From: Propionibacteriaceae bacterium
GTDB taxonomy: Bacteria > Actinomycetota > Actinomycetes > Propionibacteriales > Propionibacteriaceae
NCBI GenBank assembly: GCA_031265875.1
Contig: JAISCA010000063.1
Span: 1 to 64,000, forward strand
DNA length: 64,000 nucleotides
Reading direction: 5' to 3'
Shown here: positions 17,734 through 26,085 of the stretch, in pieces
Position numbering within the stretch: the stretch's first letter is position 1
How the letters are laid out: each line of letters starts with the position of its first letter
Notes under the pieces: generated by a model
Seen by the model: only the letters and a program-made list of their open reading frames with translations
Databases searched by the model: none
Told to the model about the DNA's origin: nothing
Program-made: the position numbers and the translations under genes

Positions 17734-19227
17734 TCAGAGATCGGACCAGACCAGCTGCCCGGCCACCCAGGTGGCCGCCACCTGGGGCTGGCGCAGAGCG
17801 GCGGCGGCGCTGGCCGAGTCGAGGCCTGGGACCAGCGGATCGATCCCCAACAGGACCAGATCGGCCGGTTGGCCCACGGCCAAGGTCGAGCGCGTGCTGG
17901 CTTGGAGGGCCTGAGCCGGGCTGAGGGCCTGTTCCGGATGCCAGGACGGTTCGGTCGCCTGTCCCCGGTGGACGGCGGCGGCGATGGCCAACCAGGGGTC
18001 CAGCGGGGCGACCGGGGCGTCCGACCCCAACCGTAATTCGACGCCGGCGGTGGCCAGGGCGGCCAGGGGGAAGCAGCGTTCGGCCCGGTCTGGCCAGATC
18101 CGCTCGATCGCCACCTGGTCGTCCAAGAGATGGGCCGGCTGGACGCTGGCGGCCAGACCGGCCCGGGCCATCCGGGGCAGGTCGGCCCAGTCGACCAATT
18201 GGACGTGTTCCAGAGAACCACTGGCCCCGGTCGCTTCGACCGCGTCCAAGGCGATGGCGACGGCGGCGTCGCCGATGGCGTGCAGGGCGACCTGCAGACC
18301 GGCGGCGCTGGCCCGGGCCACCAACTCCGTCAGCTCCGCCGCCGGCACAGTTTGGACGCCACAGGGCTGGGCCAGGTCGGCCGCGTTCAGATAGGGCTGG
18401 CGGCAGTGGGCGGTGCGGGTGTTGAGGGCGCCGTCGGTGATGACCTTGAGCGAACCCATGCTGACCAGAGCTTGACCGTCGCGCTGGACCAGGGTCTGGC
18501 CGCTCCGCAGCCCGGCCGCGATGGCACGGTCCAAATGCTCGGGGTAGGTCGAGGCCACGATCTTGAGCCGGCCGACTCGGTCGTAACGCTTAGGCCAGGT
18601 CTGGAAGGTCGGCTCGAACTCGAAATCGACCAAGCCGACCAGGCCCCAGGCGGCGGCCCGCTCCTGGGCGGCGATCAGGTCCTGGTCGCTCAGCTGGGGC
18701 TCGTCGGCCGTCAGCCGGTCGGTCAAGCCGAATAGCTCGGCCTCTTGCACCAGGCCGTCCCGAGGGGCCGCGCCGTACCTAGCCAGGGCGGCCGAGTTGA
18801 ACCAGGCGGAATGGAGGTCGCCGCTGAACAAGATCACCGGATGCGAGCCTGTCACCGCGTCCAGGGCGGCCACGCTGGGCTGGACGGTCCAGGTCGGGGC
18901 GCGATAGCCCAGGCCGGTCAAGACGGCGGGCGGATCGGGCTGGTCCAAGCGGGCCCGCACCAGCTCCAGCACCTGCTGGGCGCTGCCGGTCTGGCTCAGG
19001 TCGAGGTGGGTCAGGGCTTTGCTCCACTGCCGGAAATGGACGTGGGCGTCCCACAGCCCCGGTATGACCCAGCGGCCGGCGCCGTCCCACTCCGTTTGGC
19101 CCGGCTGCCGGGGCAGCTGCGGCCCCCAGGCCACGATCCGGCCCTCGGCCAGGGCCAAGTCGAGCGGTTCGGTGGGACGGTCTGAGGCTAGGCCGACCGG
19201 CCTGACATTCCTGATCAGTGTGGACAT
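17734..19227 (-). CDS. YtcJ-type metal-dependent amidohydrolase
   Basis: 497 residues. It has the composite amidohydrolase layout of the YtcJ/DUF6282-like group: small beta domain at both ends, VIPGLWDAHVHF metal motif near residue 53, HAIGDAAV (second metal His) near 310, LEHVQ near 335 and the catalytic Asp in LGSDAPVAPLDP near 400. The substrate is unknown; relatives include exoenzyme-regulator AepA and N-substituted formamide deformylases. The ATG at 19227 has CAGAAT at 19239-19234 ending six bases before it, inside the end of the MFS gene, so it may have its own leaderless promoter although the MFS gene is only 4 bases upstream. Confidence 0.85.
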   Translation of the reverse strand: MSTLIRNVRPVGLASDRPTEPLDLALAEGRIVAWGPQLPRQPGQTEWDGAGRWVIPGLWDAHVHFRQWSKALTHLDLSQTGSAQQVLELVRARLDQPDPPAVLTGLGYRAPTWTVQPSVAALDAVTGSHPVILFSGDLHSAWFNSAALARYGAAPRDGLVQEAELFGLTDRLTADEPQLSDQDLIAAQERAAAWGLVGLVDFEFEPTFQTWPKRYDRVGRLKIVASTYPEHLDRAIAAGLRSGQTLVQRDGQALVSMGSLKVITDGALNTRTAHCRQPYLNAADLAQPCGVQTVPAAELTELVARASAAGLQVALHAIGDAAVAIALDAVEATGASGSLEHVQLVDWADLPRMARAGLAASVQPAHLLDDQVAIERIWPDRAERCFPLAALATAGVELRLGSDAPVAPLDPWLAIAAAVHRGQATEPSWHPEQALSPAQALQASTRSTLAVGQPADLVLLGIDPLVPGLDSASAAAALRQPQVAATWVAGQLVWSDL

Positions 19228-19231
19228 GGCG

Positions 19232-20536
19232 TCATTCTGCCGCTTCGGGCGCTGGGACGGCTAGGGGAGCGTCCAGCGCGATCACCTGACGCGTCAGGCA
19301 GGCCGGGATGGTCAACAGCACTATGGCCGCGCCGGAGATCAGGAACCAGCTGGCGATGCCGGTGCGCTCGGCCACCAGGCCGGAGATGACCAAGCCGATC
19401 GGGGCGGCCAGCGACATGACGGAGCCGAACAGGCCCATCACCCGGCCCATCTTCGCCTCCGGCGTGTGGCGCTGCAGGACGGTCATGAGGGGACCGTTGT
19501 AGAAGGCGCAGACCAGGCCCATGGCGGCGCAGAGGACGGCGAAACCGACGAACATGTCAGGTTTGAGCAGACCGCAACCGAAGGTGGTCAAACCGACGGC
19601 CAGACCCGAGCCCAGCACCAGTAGGACGTGGCGCCGGCCCCCGCCCCAGGCCAGCAGGACGAAGGATCCGATCAGCATGGCGGCCCCGAAGACGGCCTCG
19701 ATCAGGGAGGCCTTATAACCGTCGCCGGAGAAGTGGTCGTAGGTCATCAAGGGCAACAGCGAACCGATCGGGCTGAACAAGACCATGCCCAGGGTACAGA
19801 TCAGCATCAGCCGGGCCAGCCCGCCGTTGCTCCGGATCACCTTCACGCCCTCGCCCAGGTCACGCCAGACGTGACGGCCGGTCAGGTCGTGGTCGCGCAC
19901 GGTCGGGATGCGGGCCAGGGCCAGGCCGGCGCAGGCCAAGACGGCCCCGGCGGCGTCCAAGAACATGACCGAGTGGAAGCCGATGGTGCTGTAAAGGAAG
20001 ATGCCGAGGGCGGGGGCGCCGATGCCGGCCAGGGACCACAGCATCTGGTTCAAAGAGTTGATGCGCAAGAGATGGCGCTGAGGGGCCAGCAGGGGCATGG
20101 CCGCCGTCAGGGCCGGGCCGTGGAAGGCCTGGGCCACGCCTCGGATCGCGATCACCACCATGATCAAGGGCAGGCTGATCTGACCGCGCCAGATGATCAG
20201 CCCCAGCAGGGCCGACAACAATCCGACCGCGCCATCCGACACCAGCATGATGCTGCGGCGGTTGAAGCGGTCGGCCAGGACGCCGCCGAAGGGGCTGAAC
20301 AGGCCGGTCGGCAAGATCGACACCATGGCGGCCAAGGACAGCATCATGGGCGAACCGGTGGTCTCGGTGATGTACCAGATGGCGGCGTAGCCAGCGGCGT
20401 AACTGGTCACGATGGAGAAGGCCTGGCCGGTCCATATGACCGTCAAGACGGCCTTCCAGTTGGCCGGCACGGGTCTCCCGGAGGCGCTCAGGAGCGGGTT
20501 GGCGGCCGGGCTGGCGGGACCGTCGGATGGGCTCAC
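19232..20536 (-). CDS. MFS transporter, probable drug/metabolite exporter
   Basis: 434 residues with about 12 hydrophobic helices. FSPFGGVLADRFNRRSIM is the loop 2-3 motif of the major facilitator superfamily. The pattern resembles the MFS_3 group of exporters. The GTG at 20536 was chosen because AGGAG lies five bases upstream; a longer open frame reaches 20881 but runs through a dispersed repeat. The ribosome-binding site itself is part of that repeat's end (20541-20663), so the repeat is carried in the mRNA leader. Substrate unknown. Confidence 0.85.
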   Translation of the reverse strand: MSPSDGPASPAANPLLSASGRPVPANWKAVLTVIWTGQAFSIVTSYAAGYAAIWYITETTGSPMMLSLAAMVSILPTGLFSPFGGVLADRFNRRSIMLVSDGAVGLLSALLGLIIWRGQISLPLIMVVIAIRGVAQAFHGPALTAAMPLLAPQRHLLRINSLNQMLWSLAGIGAPALGIFLYSTIGFHSVMFLDAAGAVLACAGLALARIPTVRDHDLTGRHVWRDLGEGVKVIRSNGGLARLMLICTLGMVLFSPIGSLLPLMTYDHFSGDGYKASLIEAVFGAAMLIGSFVLLAWGGGRRHVLLVLGSGLAVGLTTFGCGLLKPDMFVGFAVLCAAMGLVCAFYNGPLMTVLQRHTPEAKMGRVMGLFGSVMSLAAPIGLVISGLVAERTGIASWFLISGAAIVLLTIPACLTRQVIALDAPLAVPAPEAAE

Positions 20537-20540
20537 GGAC

Positions 20541-20663
20541 ACTCCTAACTTCACTAGGTGTTTGAAACTTCGACGAATGAGCCGAGTTTCGGTTTCTCGG
20601 GGTCCTAAGAAAAGTACCGGACCGGAGCGTAGCGGAGGGAGGACACTTTTTGGGGCTTCTAGG
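20541..20663 (-). repeat. Dispersed intergenic repeat, copy 2 (full length)
   Basis: On the minus strand it reads CCTAGAAGCCCC ... AAAGTGTCC ... GGTACTTTT ... GAAACCGAAACTCGGCTCATTCG cut short here ... CACCTAGTGAAG, ending in TTAGGAG, the Shine-Dalgarno of the MFS gene. It is nearly identical over about 120 bases to copy 4 at 60100-60222. Two hairpins can form: the CCCC/AAAAGT core and GAAACT ... AGTTTC. The MFS promoter must lie upstream (right of 20663). Confidence 0.85.
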
Positions 20664-20862
20664 AAACGGTGGATGTGATGGACGGGATCGCCGCTGTGGC
20701 GCTTGCCGCTGGCGCCTCGACGATCGTAGCGTGGCGGTCTGTCGGCCCGTGCGCTGGCGTCGTGAGGGCAGGCGGCGTCCGACGCCGGCGGGCTGGCGCG
20801 GGGCGGCTCCGTCCAAGGACTAGACTCACCGCCAAGTGCGGTGTCCCATCTCAGGAGTCTCC

Positions 20863-22599
20863 ATGCGCCAGATCCGTCCACCTGGCCGAGCGCTGGTCGC
20901 GGCCGGTCTCAGCCTGACCTTGTCTTTGGGGTCCTTGAGCCTGTGCTCCGTCGGCGCGGCGGCCGACCCAGCGGCGCCCGTCCCCGGCGCCTTGACCGCC
21001 GGAGACTCCCTACTGCCCAATCAAGGCAACGGCGGTTATGACGTCCAGCACTACGACATCGACCTGGCCTTCAGCCCTGTCTCGGCTGCCCAGCCGGGCG
21101 GGTCGATCCGGGCCACCACCACCATCACCGCTGTGGCCGAACAGGCTCTGTCCAGCTTCAGCTTCGATCTCAAAGGGTTGACGGTCGACGCCGTCACGGT
21201 CGATCAGGTGGCGGCCAGCCACAGCCGGATCGACGATCCCAGCTCAGGGACGCACAAGCTCGTCATCACCCCGGCCCAGCCGGTCAGCGGTCAGTTCACA
21301 GTCACGGTGTCGTACTCCGGCCAACCCGAGGATTACGTCCTCCAAGCCGGTTTCACCATGTCCGAGGGGTGGATGGCGAACCATGACTATTCCGCCCGGG
21401 TGGGCGGGGAGACCGTCACCTATCCGGCCGACGGCGGGGCCACCGGCATCGGCCAGCCCAACGGCAACATGACCTGGTTCCCGGTCAATCTCAAACCGTC
21501 CGACAAGGCCACCTTCACCACCCGCCTGACCGTGCCCAACCGATACAGCGCGGTCGGGCTGGGCCAACTGGCGGAGAAGACGGCGGTCGACGCCGAGACC
21601 ACCCGCTGGGTCTGGCAGGAGCCGGTGGCGGTGTCCGCCTTCCTGGCCGTGGCCTCGATCGGTCAGTTCGCCGAGCACACCGGCCAGTTCACGGTCAACG
21701 GCCAGACCATCCCCGTCTCGGCTTACGGCGATCCCCGCCTGGAGGCCCTCAGACCCGGTGGGGCCGAGAGCGTTCTGGAGCTGCTGGAGGAGATCCTGGA
21801 ATGGGGCACGGACCAGTTCGGGCCCTATCCGGCCAGCGTGGCTGGGTACATCGTCGCCCCGGTCCAAGCCGGTTGGGCTTTGGAGATCTTCGGCAAGCCC
21901 TTCTTCGCCCGCCCCATCCAAGACATCGTCTTAGTCCATGAGTACGCCCACATGTGGGCCGGCGACTCGGTCTCAGTCAAGGACTGGCGCGACCTCTGGC
22001 TGGCCGAGGGCTTCGCCACCTACGCCGAGTGGCTCTGGCAGGAGTCCCAGGGCGGCGACTCGGCCCTGGTCCAAGCCGAGGCTATTTGGCGGGCCACCTC
22101 CGAGAACTCGTCGCTGTGGACGACCTCGGTGGCCCGGCCCACCGCCGACCAACTGTGGGGGATCGGCAGCTACACCGGCGGCGGTCTGGCCTTCGCGGCC
22201 TTGCGGGCCGGCTTGGGCGACCAGGTCTTCGGCCAGGTGGTCAAGCGGTGGTTCGCTGACTTCGGCCAGGCCAGCGCTTCGACCGAGGACTTCATCGACT
22301 TGGCCGAGACGGTCTCCGGCCGCGACCTCAGCGCTTGGGCGCAGGCCTGGTTGTACGACACGGCCCGGCCCGCAACCTGGCCCGACCGGACGACCTATCC
22401 GCTCAAGCCTACCGTCGTCCCGCCGCCGGAGGAGGATCCCGAACCCGGCCAGCCGCTCCAGCCCCTGCTGCCCGACACCGGCGCCACGGTGGACTGGACC
22501 TGGCTGGTGTTGAGCTTGGCCATGGCCTTGAGCGGTGCGGTCTTGCTGGAGTCCGGGCGCCGGCTCAGCCTGGCCGCTCAGCCCCGTCACGGCCGTTGA
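20863..22599 (+). CDS. Secreted, sortase-anchored M1 family metallopeptidase
   Basis: 578 residues. A signal peptide covers about residues 1-36. The zinc site HEYAHMWAGD and downstream WLAEGFATYAEW give the HExxH-18-E pattern of M1 aminopeptidases. The usual GxMEN exopeptidase motif is replaced by AGWALEIFG, keeping only the Glu. The C-terminus has LPDTG, a hydrophobic stretch and RR, a classical cell-wall sorting signal, after a Pro-rich linker. It probably releases N-terminal residues from external peptides at the cell surface. The ATG at 20863 has AGGAG six bases upstream. The sortase is not in the window. Confidence 0.9.
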   Translation: MRQIRPPGRALVAAGLSLTLSLGSLSLCSVGAAADPAAPVPGALTAGDSLLPNQGNGGYDVQHYDIDLAFSPVSAAQPGGSIRATTTITAVAEQALSSFSFDLKGLTVDAVTVDQVAASHSRIDDPSSGTHKLVITPAQPVSGQFTVTVSYSGQPEDYVLQAGFTMSEGWMANHDYSARVGGETVTYPADGGATGIGQPNGNMTWFPVNLKPSDKATFTTRLTVPNRYSAVGLGQLAEKTAVDAETTRWVWQEPVAVSAFLAVASIGQFAEHTGQFTVNGQTIPVSAYGDPRLEALRPGGAESVLELLEEILEWGTDQFGPYPASVAGYIVAPVQAGWALEIFGKPFFARPIQDIVLVHEYAHMWAGDSVSVKDWRDLWLAEGFATYAEWLWQESQGGDSALVQAEAIWRATSENSSLWTTSVARPTADQLWGIGSYTGGGLAFAALRAGLGDQVFGQVVKRWFADFGQASASTEDFIDLAETVSGRDLSAWAQAWLYDTARPATWPDRTTYPLKPTVVPPPEEDPEPGQPLQPLLPDTGATVDWTWLVLSLAMALSGAVLLESGRRLSLAAQPRHGR

Positions 22600-22738
22600 G
22601 AGCCGCCTGAGGCGATCCCGGGCTGATCCGGCGGCGTCCAGTGTCAACCTGAACGACGCCTTCTTGGTGCTCGCGCGCTGGCCTGGGTAGGCTGAGCCCG
22701 GAAAACTGATCGATTCAGTCGCCAAAGTGAGGTGGGAC

Positions 22739-23122
22739 GTGCCGTCAGGCAAAGTGCGTTTCTATGACCCGGAGCGTGGATTCGGCTTCATCGCCAAAGA
22801 TGAGGGCGGTGACGTCTATGTCCGGGCTTCAGCTCTGCCGGAGGGCGTGACCACCCTGCGGCACGGTCAGAGAGTCGAGTTCGGGGTGGTCGACGGTCGC
22901 CGGGGCGAGCAAGCCCTGTCGGTCCAACTGATCGATACGCCGCCCTCGCTGTCCAAGGCCTCGCGCAAGTCGACCGAACAGATGACCCTCATCACCGAGG
23001 ATCTGATCAAGCTGCTCGATGGCATCGGCAACTCTTACCGACGCGGCCATTACCCGGAAGCCAAGACCAGCGAGAAGGTGGCCCACATGCTGCGCGCGGT
23101 GGCGGACGAACTGGAACTATGA
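22739..23122 (+). CDS. Cold-shock domain protein (CspB-like, long form)
   Basis: 127 residues. Residues 1-66 form a cold-shock domain with RNP1-like GFGFIAKD and RNP2-like DVYVRASAL. The remaining 60 residues are a helical extension as in mycobacterial CspB (Rv0871). It is likely an RNA chaperone. The GTG at 22739 gives the family N-terminus PSGKVRFYDPERGFGF; an in-frame GTG at 22727 would add four residues. A GAGG lies about six bases upstream, and a TAGGCT hexamer lies near 22686. It is followed 25 bases later by the DUF3027 gene, a conserved actinobacterial pairing. Confidence 0.9.
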   Translation: MPSGKVRFYDPERGFGFIAKDEGGDVYVRASALPEGVTTLRHGQRVEFGVVDGRRGEQALSVQLIDTPPSLSKASRKSTEQMTLITEDLIKLLDGIGNSYRRGHYPEAKTSEKVAHMLRAVADELEL

Positions 23123-23147
23123 GAAGAACGGACGAGAGAGGTTGACG

Positions 23148-23906
23148 GTGGTCAAACCGAAAGCTGACGCGGTGGCCCTGGCGGCGGTCGAATTGGCTCG
23201 CCAAGCGGCTGTTGACACGGCCGGGCCGGACCAGGTGGGAGACTACCTCGGCGCCACGCCCGAAGCCGAGCGGGTCGTCACCCACGCCTTCGTCTGCCTC
23301 CACCCCGGTTACATCGGGTGGCACTGGGCGGTCACGGTGGCCCGGGCCCTGCGTCAGAAGGAAGCCACCGTCGACGAGGTCGTCCTGCTGCCTGGGGCTG
23401 AGGCTCTGCTGGCCCCGGCCTGGGTGCCCTGGGCCGATCGGGTCGGGCCGGGCGACGTCGCCCCCGGCCTGTTGATGCCGACCCCGGACAACGACCCCCG
23501 CTTGGAGCCGGGCTATGCCGCCTCCGCCGACCCCAAGACGCCGGAGGAGGCGATCGAGATTCGGGCCGTGGTGCGCGAACTTGGCCTGGGCCGGCAACGG
23601 GTCCTGACCTCGTACGGCCGCGACCAGGCGGCGGAGCGCTGGCTGGCCGCCGCCGGCTCCGAGACCGAGTCGGCCCGACAGGCTCCGGCCCCTTGCTCCA
23701 GTTGCGGCTACCTGATCCGCCTGCGCGGGTCCCTGGGGGCCTGCTTCGGGGTCTGCGCCAATGTCTTCGCTTCCCGCGACGGCCAGGTGGTGGCGGTCGA
23801 CCATGGCTGCGGCGCCCACTCCGACGTGGTCGACGACAACCGTCAAGCCGAGCTGCCGCCGCCGGTCTGGGACACCATGACGGTCGACCAGTCCTTGTTC
23901 GACTGA
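23148..23906 (+). CDS. DUF3027 family protein
   Basis: 252 residues. The family is defined by its pairing with long cold-shock proteins in actinobacteria and has no established function. Visible features are GYIGWHWAVTVARA near residue 50 and a C-terminal four-cysteine cluster (CSSCGYLIRLRGSLGACFGVCAN region, Cys pairs spaced as in a zinc ribbon) followed by HGCGAHSD. This suggests metal binding. The GTG at 23148 has AGAGAGG six bases upstream; the TTG at 23142 would leave no spacing. Likely co-transcribed with the cold-shock gene. Confidence 0.85.
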   Translation: MVKPKADAVALAAVELARQAAVDTAGPDQVGDYLGATPEAERVVTHAFVCLHPGYIGWHWAVTVARALRQKEATVDEVVLLPGAEALLAPAWVPWADRVGPGDVAPGLLMPTPDNDPRLEPGYAASADPKTPEEAIEIRAVVRELGLGRQRVLTSYGRDQAAERWLAAAGSETESARQAPAPCSSCGYLIRLRGSLGACFGVCANVFASRDGQVVAVDHGCGAHSDVVDDNRQAELPPPVWDTMTVDQSLFD

Positions 23907-23970
23907 GCCCGATCGGCCGCGTCCGCCGGCCTCGGTCCAGCCCTGCGATCATTCACTGGCTCATCCTGGG

Positions 23971-24145
23971 ACGGCCCACTAGTGGGCCGTCACCCCTGAA
24001 TGTGTGGGTGATGAGCGGTGTCAGGCGTGGGACTGGCGAGGCGGAGGAGGAAGGCGATGTGGGGCCATCGTCGACCGACGACAACGCTGCCAGAGCCGCG
24101 TCTGGCGCCGCGAATCCGCACATTCAGGGGTGACAGCCCACTAGG
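23971..24145. repeat. Fold-back (MITE-like) element 2 with CTAG ends
   Basis: Terminal inverted repeats of 29 bases at 23979-24007 and 24117-24145 match at 27 positions; both start CTAGTGGGC and contain GTCACCCCTGAATGTG. The left end lies within a perfect 20-base palindrome (23971-23990, ACGGCCCACTAGTGGGCCGT). The span of 167 bases is almost the same as the element at 6520-6688 (169), and both end in CTAG, but the arms differ in sequence. It has no coding capacity. It fills most of the gap before the purine permease gene and ends nine bases before that start codon. Confidence 0.7.
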
Positions 24146-24147
24146 GT
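24142..24147 (+). promoter_or_regulatory. -10 hexamer for permease, built on the fold-back element's end
   Basis: TAGGGT ends seven bases before the ATG at 24155; its first four bases (TAG of the terminal CTAG plus G) come from the element terminus. There is no Shine-Dalgarno, so a leaderless start is likely. Confidence 0.45.
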
Positions 24148-24154
24148 ATGGCCC

Positions 24155-25669
24155 ATGGTTCAAAACTCCCCGCGGTCCAAGGCGGCCGCCGTAGAGAATG
24201 CCCAGGGTCCGGGCGGGTTGGATTCCTTCTTCGAGATCTCCAAACGTGGTTCCTCGATCGCCGCCGAGGTCCGTGGTGGACTGGTCACCTTCTTCTCGAT
24301 GGCGTACATCATCGCCCTCAATCCCATCATCATCGGCACCGCGGCGGATAAGAACGGCAACCTGATCTCGGGTCTGTCCGCCGACGACCCCGCCAACATC
24401 GGCCTCACCATGGGCATGGTGGCGGCCGCCACCGCCCTGATCGCCGGCATCATGACCATCCTGATGGGCGTGATCGGTCGTTTCCCCATCGCTTTGGCCA
24501 CCGGGCTGGGCCTGAACGCCATCGCCGCCTACTCCCTGGCTCCGACCATGACCTGGCCCCAGGTCATGGGCCTGATCGTGTGGGAAGGCGTCATCATCAC
24601 CATCCTGGTCTTGACCGGCTTCCGCAAGGCCGTCTTCACGGCCGTGCCGAAGGGGCTGAGGACGGCCATCTCGGTCGGCATCGGCTTGTTCATCGCCCTG
24701 ATCGGCCTGGTCGACGCCGGCTTCGTGCGCAAGCCGGGCGGCGGCGGCACCACCCCGGTCGAGTTGGGCGTGGGCGGACAGCTGCTGGGCTGGCCCCTCT
24801 TCTGCTTCATCGTCGGGTTGATCCTGTTGGTGGTCTTGTACGCCCGTAAGGTCAAGGGCTCGATGCTGATCGCCATCATCGTCACGACCGTCTTGTCCAT
24901 CGTGGTCGAGGCCATCGTCAAGACCGGCTCGGTCACCACGCACGCGACCGGCTGGAGCCTGAACGTGCCCTCTCTGAGCGATCTGTCCGGCGCTTGGGGT
25001 CTGCCCGACCTCGGCTTGCTGGGCCGGGTCGACATGATCGGCGCCTTCTCCGGCGGGCCCAAGGTCTGGATCACGGTGGTTCTGACCATCCTGGCCTTGA
25101 TGCTGGCCGATTTCTTCGACTCCATGGGCACCATCGTGGCGGTGGGCCAGCAGGGCGGACTGCTGAAGGAGAACGGCAACCCGCCTCGGACCCAGCAGAT
25201 CCTGCTGGTCGACTCCGTCGCCGCCATCGCCGGCGGCCTCGGCTCGGTCTCTTCCAACACCTCTTACATCGAGTCGGCCTCCGGCGTCGGCGAGGGCGCT
25301 CGGACGGGTCTGGCCTCGGTCTTCACGGGCGTCTTGTTCCTGCTTTCGATGTTCATCTCCCCGATCATCGGCGTGGTGCCGTCGGAGGCGGTGGCGCCGG
25401 TCCTGGTCTTGGTCGGCTTCATGATGCTGCAGCAGGTCACCGACATCGAGTGGACCAAGCTCGACATCGCCCTGCCGGCCTTCCTCATGATCACCCTGAT
25501 GGCTTTCACCTACTCGATCACGGTCGGCATCGGGGCGGGCTTCCTGCTCTACCTGCTGGTCAAGGTCGTCTTGGGCAAGGCCAAGGAGGTCCACGTCCTG
25601 CTCTGGGTGGTGGGCGCCCTCTTCCTGGTCTACTTCGCCCAAGGAGTCCTGCTGAGCTGGATCGGCTGA
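24155..25669 (+). CDS. NCS2 (AzgA-type) purine permease
   Basis: 504 residues, about 12-13 membrane helices. The signatures SMAYIIALNP near the first helix, GLGLNAIAAYSL, ADFFDSMGTIVAVG and NTSYIESASGVGEGARTG identify the AzgA/PbuG branch that imports adenine, guanine or hypoxanthine with protons. The exact base cannot be read from sequence. The ATG at 24155 follows the fold-back element by nine bases and seems leaderless. A copy of the dispersed repeat starts directly after the stop. Confidence 0.93.
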   Translation: MVQNSPRSKAAAVENAQGPGGLDSFFEISKRGSSIAAEVRGGLVTFFSMAYIIALNPIIIGTAADKNGNLISGLSADDPANIGLTMGMVAAATALIAGIMTILMGVIGRFPIALATGLGLNAIAAYSLAPTMTWPQVMGLIVWEGVIITILVLTGFRKAVFTAVPKGLRTAISVGIGLFIALIGLVDAGFVRKPGGGGTTPVELGVGGQLLGWPLFCFIVGLILLVVLYARKVKGSMLIAIIVTTVLSIVVEAIVKTGSVTTHATGWSLNVPSLSDLSGAWGLPDLGLLGRVDMIGAFSGGPKVWITVVLTILALMLADFFDSMGTIVAVGQQGGLLKENGNPPRTQQILLVDSVAAIAGGLGSVSSNTSYIESASGVGEGARTGLASVFTGVLFLLSMFISPIIGVVPSEAVAPVLVLVGFMMLQQVTDIEWTKLDIALPAFLMITLMAFTYSITVGIGAGFLLYLLVKVVLGKAKEVHVLLWVVGALFLVYFAQGVLLSWIG

Positions 25670-25671
25670 TT

Positions 25672-25773
25672 GAAACCCCAAAAAGTGTCCTCCCTCCGCT
25701 GCGCTGCGGTCCGGTACTTTTCGGGGATCCCGGAATAACTGAACTCGGCTCAGACGTAGACCCAGTGAGGTCA
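25672..25773 (+). repeat. Dispersed intergenic repeat, copy 3
   Basis: The core CCCCAAAAAGTGTCC ... GGTCCGGTACTTTTCGGGG is conserved. The distal half is recognisable but diverged (GAACTCGGCTCA shared with copies 2 and 4). It begins three bases after the permease stop codon, so it could act as a 3' hairpin of that mRNA. Confidence 0.8.
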
Positions 25774-26027
25774 GTGGTCTAGCGGTGTGACGCGGGCTTG
25801 ATCTCGACGTGGCGCCCCGGCTTCGGCTGGGGCGCCGCGCCTTGTTCGGGGGCGCTTCGCCCCCACCGCCGAGCGGCGGGTTACGACGACCGACACGCCG
25901 GTGGCGCTGGTCGTATGTGCTCTGTCGCCGCCACCCGCCGCCGAACTCCCGCCGCGAGCGGACCACCGCCTAATGGCGGGTCGCGGCGAGGATGGCGCCG
26001 TGCCTGTTCTTCGATCCGTCCAACCGC

Positions 26028-26056
26028 TTGACGCGGTCGCTCCGCCATGGAATACT
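26028..26056 (+). promoter_or_regulatory. Sigma-70-type promoter of the flavoprotein operon
   Basis: TTGACG (26028-26033) and AATACT (26051-26056) are separated by 17 bases, the clearest -35/-10 pair seen in this window. It leads to a leader of about 80 bases before the GTG at 26142. Confidence 0.6.
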
Positions 26057-26069
26057 TCACAAAAGGAAG

Positions 26070-26085
26070 ACTCCATAAATGGAGT
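26070..26085 (+). promoter_or_regulatory. Candidate operator palindrome
   Basis: ACTCCAT-AA-ATGGAGT has perfect 7-base arms and lies 13 bases past the -10 hexamer, where a repressor would block transcription. The cognate protein is unknown; the YhfZ-like regulator at 31047, at the end of the operon, is one candidate. Confidence 0.55.

Noticed and set aside
19232-20881. Extended MFS protein starting at 20881
   Set aside because: The extra 115 residues are encoded by a dispersed repeat and the M1 promoter region; a good ribosome-binding site precedes GTG 20536.
25811-25917. CRISPR-like array
   Set aside because: The stem-loops differ in sequence and spacing; there are no identical repeats with unique spacers and no cas genes.
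23990-25966. Long minus-strand open frame of 658 codons across the permease gene
   Set aside because: It is the antisense of the NCS2 permease; its composition (Asp/His/Gln/Gly-rich) is that of a reversed GC-rich gene, and it reads through a fold-back element and a dispersed repeat.
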